From: Siphonodentalium dalli
Taxonomy: Eukaryota > Mollusca > Scaphopoda > Gadilida > Siphonodentaliidae
Length of the DNA stretch: 64,000 nucleotides
Reading direction: 5' to 3'
NCBI GenBank assembly: GCA_032622095.1
Contig: CP136066.1
Span: 153,661,152 to 153,725,151, forward strand
Program-made: the position numbers and the translations under genes
Part shown: positions 56,634 through 64,000 of the stretch, piece after piece
Numbering within the stretch: the first letter of the stretch is position 1
Layout: each line of letters opens with the position of its first letter
The notes under the pieces: generated by a model
Told to the model about the DNA's origin: nothing
Databases searched by the model: none
What the model saw: the letters and a program-made list of their open reading frames with translations, nothing else

Positions 56634-59600
56634 TAGCTCAACTTACTTGTAAGTTTGAGCTATTGCCATGGTTTGGCGTCCGTCGTCCGTGTGTCCGTGT
56701 GTTCGTGTGTGTGTGCGTGTGTCCGTCAACAATTTCCTTTGGCGCGGGCTACAGGTTGTACCTTTGGTCTGATCTTCATGAAATTTGTCGTGAATGTTGA
56801 CATTGACATGTAGATGGGAACGAGTCATTTTTGGGTCATTCGGCCAAAAAACATGGCCGCTGGCAGCCATTTTGGATTTCAAGATTCAATCCATTGGCGC
56901 GGCCTACAGGTCGTACTGTTCATCTGATCATCATGAAATTTGTCATTGATGTTAATAATGACATGTAGATGGGAACGAGTGATTTTGGGGTCGTTCGGCC
57001 AAAAAACATGGCTGCCAGCAGCCATCTTGGATTTTACTCTTTGCATGACTAAATCCTTTGGCGCGGGCTACAGGTCGTTGTTTTGGTCGGAAGTTTATGA
57101 AATTTGTCATGGATGTTAACACTGTCATGTAGATGGGAACGAGTGCTTTTGGAGTTGTTCGGCCAAAAAACATGGCCGCCAGCAGCCATCTTGGATTTTA
57201 CTCTTTGCATGACTAAATCCTTTGGCGCGGGCTACAGGTTGTACCTTTGGTCTAATCTTTATGAAATTTGTCATGAATGTTGACATTGACATGTAGATGG
57301 GAACGAATCAATGTGGGGTCATTCGGCCAAAAAACATGGCCGCTGGTGGCCATCTTAGATTTCAAAATTCAATCCATTGGCGCGGGCTACAGGTCGTACT
57401 GTTCGTCTGATCATCATGAAATTTGTCATGGATGTTAATATTGACATGTAGATGGGAACGAGTCATTTTGGGGTTGTTCGGCCAATAAACATGGCCACCA
57501 GCAGCCATCTTGGATTTTACTCTTTGCATGACTAAATCCTTTGGCGCGGGCTACAGGTCGTAGCTTCGATCGGAACATCATGAAATTGGTCATGGATGTT
57601 AACAATGCCATGTAGATGGGAACGAATCATTTTGGGGTCGTTCGGCCGAAAAATATGGCCGCCAGCAGCCGTCTTGGATTTTACTCTTTGCATGACTAAA
57701 TCCTTTGGCCCGGGCTACAGGTCGTACATTTGGTCTGATCTTTATGAAATTTGTCATGAATGTTGACATTGACATGTAGATGGGAACGAGTCATTTTGGG
57801 GTCATTCGGCCTAAAAACATGGCCGCTGGCAGCCATCTTGGATTTCAAGATTCAATCCATTGGCGCGGGCTACAGATCGTACTGTTCGCCTGATCATCAT
57901 GAAATTTGTCATTGATGTTAATATTGACATGTAGATGGGAACGAGTGATTTTGGTGTCGTTCGGCCAAAAAACATGGCCGCCAGCAGCCATCTTGTAATT
58001 TACTCTTTGCATTACTAAATCCTTTGGCGCGGGCTACAGGTCGTACCTTTGGTCGGAACTTCATGAAATATGTCATGAATGTTGACATTGACATGTAGAT
58101 GGGAACGAATCATTGTGGGGTCATTCGGCCAAAAAACATGGCCGCTGGCAGCCATCTTGGATTTCAAGATTCAATCCATTGGCGCGGGCTACAGGTCGTA
58201 CTGTTCGTCTGATCATCATGAAATTTGTCATGGATGTTAATATTGACATGTAGATGGGAACGAGTCATTTTGGGGTCGTTCGGCCAATAAACATGGCCGC
58301 CAGCAGCCATCTTGGATTTTACTCTTTGCATGACTAAATCCTTTGGCGCGGGCTACAGGTCGTAGCTTTGATCGGAACATCATGAAATTTGTCATGGATG
58401 TTAACAATGACATGTAGATGGGAACGAGTGATTTTGGAGTTGTTCGGCCGAAAAACATGGCCGCCAGCAGCCATCTTGAATTTTACTCTTTGCATGACTA
58501 AATCCTTTGGCCCGGGCTACAGGTCGTACCTTTGGTCTGATCTTTATGAAATTTGTCATGAATGTTGACATTGACATGTAGATGGGAACGAGTCATTTTG
58601 GGGTCATTCGGCCTAAAAACATGGCCGCTGGCAGCCATCTTTGATTTCAAGATTCAATCCATTGGCGCGGGCTACAGATCGTACTGTTCGCCTGATCATC
58701 ATGAAATTTGTCATTGATGTTAATAATGACATGTAGATGAGAACGAGTGATTTTGGTGTCGTTCGGCCAAAAAACATGGCCGCCAGCAGCCATCTTGTAA
58801 TTTACTCTTTGCATTACTAAATCCTTTGGCGCGGGCTACAGGTCGTACCTTTGGTCTGATCTTTATGAAATTTGTCATGAATGTTGACATTGACATGTAG
58901 ATGGGAACGAGTAATTTTGGGGTCATTCGGCCAAAAAACATGGCCGCTGGCAGCCATCTTGGATTTCAAGATTCAATCCATTGGCGCGGGCTACAGGTCG
59001 TACTGTTCGTCTGATCATCATGAAATTTGTCATGAATGATAACAATGACATGTAGATGGGATCGAGTCGTTTTGGGGTCATTTGGTCAAAAAACATTGCC
59101 GCCAGCAGCCATCTTGGATTTTACTCTTTGCATGACTAAATCCTTTGGTGCGGGCTACAGGTCGTAGCTTTGGTCAAATGGTCATGAAATTTGTCATTAA
59201 TTATAACAATGACATGTAGATGGGAACGAGTCGTTTTGGGGTCATTCGGTCAAAAAACATTGCCACCAGCATTTTACTTTTTGCATGACTAAATCCTTTG
59301 GCGTGGGCTACAGGTCATACCTTTGGTCTGATATTTATTAAATTTGTCATGAATGTTGACATTGACATGTAGATGGGAACGAATCATTGTGGGGTCATTC
59401 GGCCAAAAAACATGGCTGCCAGTGGCCATCTTGGATTTCAAAATTCATTCCATTGGCGCGGTCTACAGGTCGTACTGTTCGTCTGATCATCATGAAATTT
59501 GTATGTCGTAGCTTTGGTCAGATCTTCATAAAATTTGTCATGGATGTTAACAATTATACGTAGATGGGAACGAGTTCTTTTGGGGTCAATTGGCCAAAAA

Positions 59601-59765
59601 AAATGGCCACTAGCAGCCATCTTGTATTTTACTCTTTGCATCACTAAATCCTTTGGCGCATGTTAGACATTTCAATTAGCACCTTTCCTATTCCTCCATT
59701 TACTGTCAACCATTAAATTATTCCCCTACCTAAGTTGAGCTACAGTGTCATTGACACTTTCATTT
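56634..59765 (+). mobile_element. Satellite-cored element, copy F (complete ends, ~18 units)
   Basis: Same ends as copy E; the ~110-bp right part (TTAGACATTTCAATTAGCAC to the hairpin) is nearly identical to copy E's. Internal blocks repeat at about 802-bp spacing (57,701-57,900 against 58,503-58,700), a higher-order period of about five units. Confidence 0.85.
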
Positions 59766-59766
59766 C

Positions 59767-60138
59767 ATTTTATTTTCAACTTTGCTCAAAATAAATATGA
59801 ATACCCCCCCTCCCGGACTTCTTCTCCTTGTTTGTAATGTACTAAAAATAATAAAACTAAGTACATAATATTAGAATACACATGTAGTGTAATTTATTGT
59901 TTTATTGAATAAAACCTGATAAAACATCAACAAATTTATTTGATTCAGCTGTGACATAACTGAAGTGTGGTATAATTTCCGGTTTAACAGTACACGCGAT
60001 GTTTCCATTTTTTGGGAAATGAATCAGTTTACAAGGAAAATAAAATCGGATGCTAATTTTGCAAAATCAATAAAATGAAAACGGTCGGGGGTGCGGAATA
60101 GGGGTGGGCGGGTCACCAGAAACGCAGGTCTTTTTTTT
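59767..60138. other. Spacer between copies F and G
   Basis: AT-rich with no ORF. GGGGTGGGCGGG text near 60,100 resembles GGGGCGGGCGGG just before copy F (56,597), so the flanks of F and G are also related. Confidence 0.45.
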
Positions 60139-63100
60139 AGCTCAACTTTACTTTATGATCATCATAAAATTTGTCATGAATGTTAATAATGACATGTAGA
60201 TGGGAACGAGTCATTTTGGGGTCATTCGGTCAAAAAACATGGCCGCCAGCAGGCATCTTTGATTTTACTCTTTGTATGACTAAATCCTTTAGCACGGGCT
60301 ACAGGTCGTATGTCATGGCTGTTGAAATTGGAATGTAGATGGGAAAGAGTCATTTTGGGGTCATTCGGACAAAAAACATGGCCGCCAGCGGCCATCTTGG
60401 ATTTCAAAATTTAATCCATTAGCACGGGCCACAGGTCGTACTGTTAGTCTGATCATCATGAAATTTGTCATGGATGATAATATTGACATGTAGATGGGAA
60501 CGAGTAATTTTGGGGTCATTCGGCCAAAAAACATGGCCGCCAGCAGCCATCTTGGATTTTACTCTTTGTATGACTAAATTCTTTAGCACGGGCTACAGGT
60601 CGTACCTTTAGTCTGATCATCATCAAATTTGTCATGGATGTTAATATTGACATGTAGATGGGAACGAGTAATTTTGGGGTCATTTGGCCCAAAAACATGG
60701 CCGCCAGCAGCCATCTTGGATTTTACTCTTTGTATGACTAAATCCTTTAGCACGGGCTACAGGTCGTACCTTTAGTCTGATCATCATAAAATTTGTCATG
60801 AATGTTGATAATAACATGTAGATGGGAACGAGTCATTTTGGGGTCGTTCGGTCAAAAAACATGGCCGCCAGCAGGCATCTTTGATTTTATTCTTTGTATG
60901 ACTAAATCCTTTAGCACGGGCTACAGGTCGTACCTTTAGTCCGATCATCATAAAATTTGTCATGGCTGTTGAAATTGGAATGTAGATGGGAACGAGTCAT
61001 TTTGGGGTCATTCGGACAAAAAACAATGGCCACCAGTGGCCATCTTGGATTTCAAAATTCAAGCCATTAGCACGGGCCACAGGTCGTACTGTTCGTCTGA
61101 TCATCATGAAATTTGTCATGGATGTTAATATTGACATGTAGATGGGAACGAGTAATTTTGGGGTCATTCGGCCTAAAAACATGAGGCCAGCAGCCATCTT
61201 GGATTTTACTCTTTGTATGACTAAATTCTTTAGCACGGGCTACAGGTCGTACCTTTAGTCTGATCATCATCAAATTTGTCATGGATGTTAATATTGACAT
61301 GTAGATGGGAACGAGTATTTTGGGGTCATTTGGCCCAAAAACATGGCCGCCAGCAGCCATCTTGGATTTTACTCTTTGTATGACTAAATCCTTTAGCACG
61401 GGCTACAGGTCGTACCTTTAGTCTGATCATCATAAAATTTGTCATGAATGTTAATAATGACATGTAGATGGGAACGAGTCATTTTGGGGTCATTCGGTCA
61501 AAAAACATGGCCGCCAGCAGGCATCTTTGATTTTACTCTTTGTATGACTAAATCCTTTAGCACGGGCTACAGGTCGTACCTTTAGTCCAATCTTCATAAA
61601 ATTTGTCATGGCTGTTAAAATTGGAATGTAGATGGGAACGAGTCATTTTGGGGTCATTCGGACAAAAAACATGGCCGCCAGCGGCCATCTTGGATTTCAA
61701 AATTTAATCCATTAGCGCGGGCCACAGGTCGTACTGTTAGTCTGATCATCATGAAATTTGTCATGGATGATAATATTGACATGTAGATGGGAACGAGTAA
61801 TTTTGGGGACATTCGGCCTAAAAACATGGCCGCCAGCAGCCATCTTGGATTTTACTCTTTGTATGACCAAATTCTTCAGCACGGGCTGCAGGTCGTACCT
61901 TTAGTCTGATCATCATAAAATTTGTCATGGATATTAACAATGTCATGTAGGTGGGAACGAGTAATTTTGGGGTCATTCGGCCAAAAAACATGGTCGCCAG
62001 CAGCCATCTTGGATTTTACTCTTTGTATGACTAAATCCTTTAGCACGGGCTACAGGTCCTACTTTTTGTCTGATCATCATAAAATTTGTCAAGAATGTTA
62101 ATAATGACATGTAGATGGGAACGAGTCATTTTGGAGTCATTCGGCCAAAAAACATGGCTGCCAGCAGCCATCTTGGATTTTACTCTTTGTATGACTAAAT
62201 CCTTTAGCACGGGCTACAGGTCGTACCTTTAGTCTGATCATCATAAAATTTGTCATGGCTGTTGAAATTGGAATGTAGATGGGAACGAGTCATTTTGGGG
62301 TCATTCGGACAAAAAACAATGGCCACCAGTGGCCATCTTGGATTTCAAAATTCAAGCCATTAGCACGGGCCACAGGTCGTACTGTTCGTCTGATCATCAT
62401 GAAATTTGTCATGGATGTTAATATTGACATGTAGATGGGAACGAGTATTTTGGGGTCATTTGGCCCAAAAACATGGCCGCCAGCAGCCATCTTGGATTTT
62501 ACTCTTTGTATGACTAAATCCTTTAGCACGGGCTACAGGTCGTACCTTTAGTCTGATCATCATAAAATTTGTCATGAATGTTAATAATGACATGTAGATG
62601 GGAACGAGTCATTTTGGGGTCATTCGGTCAAAAAACATGGCCGCCAGCAGGCATCTTTGATTTTACTCTTTGTATGACTAAATCCTTTAGCACGGGCTAC
62701 AGGTCGTACCTTTAGTCTGATCATCATAAAATTTGTCATGAATGTTGATAATAACATGTAGATGGGAACGAGTCATTTTGGGGTCGTTCGGTCAAAAAAC
62801 ATGGCCGCCAGCAGGCATCTTTGATTTTATTCTTTGTATGACTAAATCCTTTAGCACGGGCTACAGGTCGTACCTTTAGTCCGATCATCATAAAATTTGT
62901 CATGGCTGTTGAAATTGGAATGTAGATGGGAACGAGTCATTTTGGGGTCATTCGGACAAAAAACAATGGCCACCAGTGGCCATCTTGGATTTCAAAATTC
63001 AAGCCATTAGCACGGGCCACAGGTCGTACTGTTCGTCTGATCATCATGAAATTTGTCATGGATGTTAATATTGACATGTAGATGGGAACGAGTAATTTTG

Positions 63101-64000
63101 GGGTCATTCGGCCTAAAAACATGAGGCCAGCAGCCATCTTGGATTTTACTCTTTGTATGACTAAATTCTTTAGCACGGGCTACAGGTCGTACCTTTAGTC
63201 TGATCATCATCAAATTTGTCATGGATGTTAATATTGACATGTAGATGGGAACGAGTATTTTGGGGTCATTTGGCCCAAAAACATGGCCGCCAGCAGCCAT
63301 CTTGGATTTTACTCTTTGTATGACTAAATCCTTTAGCACGGGCTACAGGTCGTACCTTTAGTCTGATCATCATAAAATTTGTCATGAATGTTAATAATGA
63401 CATGTAGATGGGAACGAGTCATTTTGGGGTCATTCGGTCAAAAAACATGGCCGCCAGCAGGCATCTTTGATTTTACTCTTTGTATGACTAAATCCTTTAG
63501 CACGGGCTACAGGTCGTACCTTTAGTCCAATCTTCATAAAATTTGTCATGGCTGTTAAAATTGGAATGTAGATGGGAACGAGTCATTTTGGGGTCATTCG
63601 GACAAAAAACATGGCCGCCAGCGGCCATCTTGGATTTCAAAATTTAATCCATTAGCGCGGGCCACAGGTCGTACTGTTAGTCTGATCATCATGAAATTTG
63701 TCATGGATGATAATATTGACATGTAGATGGGAACGAGTAATTTTGGGGACATTCGGCCTAAAAACATGGCCGCCAGCAGCCATCTTGGATTTTACTCTTT
63801 GTATGACCAAATTCTTCAGCACGGGCTGCAGGTCGTACCTTTAGTCTGATCATCATAAAATTTGTCATGGATATTAACAATGTCATGTAGGTGGGAACGA
63901 GTAATTTTGGGGTCATTCGGCCAAAAAACATGGTCGCCAGCAGCCATCTTGGATTTTACTCTTTGTATGACTAAATCCTTTAGCACGGGCTACAGGTCCT
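60139..64000 (+). mobile_element. Satellite-cored element, copy G (array runs off the window)
   Basis: Left end TTAGCTCAACTTTACTTTAT, then about two dozen ~155-164-bp units to the window end. This copy has its own variants (TTTGTATGACTAAATCCTTT, AGCACGGGCTACAGG, GGAATGTAGATGGG). Blocks 60719-62060 and 62659-64000 match at a constant 1,940-bp offset with no difference found by eye. Confidence 0.85.

Noticed and set aside
54306-63339. Many minus-strand ORFs of 60-110 residues containing MAAGGHVF/NDPKMTRSHLHV-like text
   Set aside because: They repeat with the satellite unit, vary with indels and have no initiation or splice context; they are by-products of the tandem repeat.
1-64000. tRNA, rRNA or snRNA genes
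   Set aside because: No cloverleaf or conserved box pattern was convincingly seen by eye; a tRNAscan/Rfam search would be needed to exclude them.

Overview
The window is animal (metazoan) nuclear DNA, AT-rich and dominated by repeats. Small exons with GT-AG borders sit in long introns. The mix of dispersed elements (satellite-cored elements with hairpin ends, TTAA-flanked and TA-flanked miniature elements, hAT-like elements with 8-bp target duplications) points to a marine invertebrate, perhaps a mollusc. The species assignment is a guess from repeat style, not from a diagnostic gene.

Region 1 (1-32,563, + strand) holds the 3' part of one spliced gene. Nine exons join in phase to 780 codons including the stop. 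The protein starts inside a winged-helix-like segment of the sort that follows a NACHT NTPase domain. It then runs through TPR helices, including a canonical nephrocystin-3/kinesin-light-chain-type TPR pair, and ends in an acidic Gly/Glu/Gln/Asp tail encoded by a 15-bp minisatellite. Upstream exons lie outside the window. Introns are packed with elements, and intron 4 carries a decayed copy of part of exon 4.

Region 2 (about 29.8-37.5 kb) is a zone of nested and tandemly duplicated elements: TTAA-flanked miniature elements, a GC-rich element with 122-bp internal repeats, a hAT-like element with perfect 8-bp target duplications, and a 700-bp tandem duplication.

Region 3 (37,578-42,635) is a large palindrome with arms of about 2.1 kb and a 46-bp spacer. 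Each arm carries the same two-exon gene fragment, so the copies face each other. Both copies are broken at the same A-run, in opposite directions. One arm holds a 741-bp TTAA-flanked insertion that the other lacks.

Region 4 (45,395-45,634) is the first coding exon of a histidine acid phosphatase close to ACP6 (lysophosphatidic acid phosphatase type 6). No further exon was recognised, so the rest of the window is probably its first intron. A Harbinger-like miniature element begins 10 bp past the first base of its splice donor.

Region 5 (51.2-64.0 kb) is tandem-repeat DNA: ~190-bp and ~203-bp repeats, a cluster of GCGCTTAAGCGC-like palindromes, then ~10 kb of a 155/164-bp satellite that is the expanded core of a dispersed element also found in the TPR-gene introns. 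Near the window end a block of at least 1.34 kb recurs at 1,940-bp spacing with no difference seen by eye.
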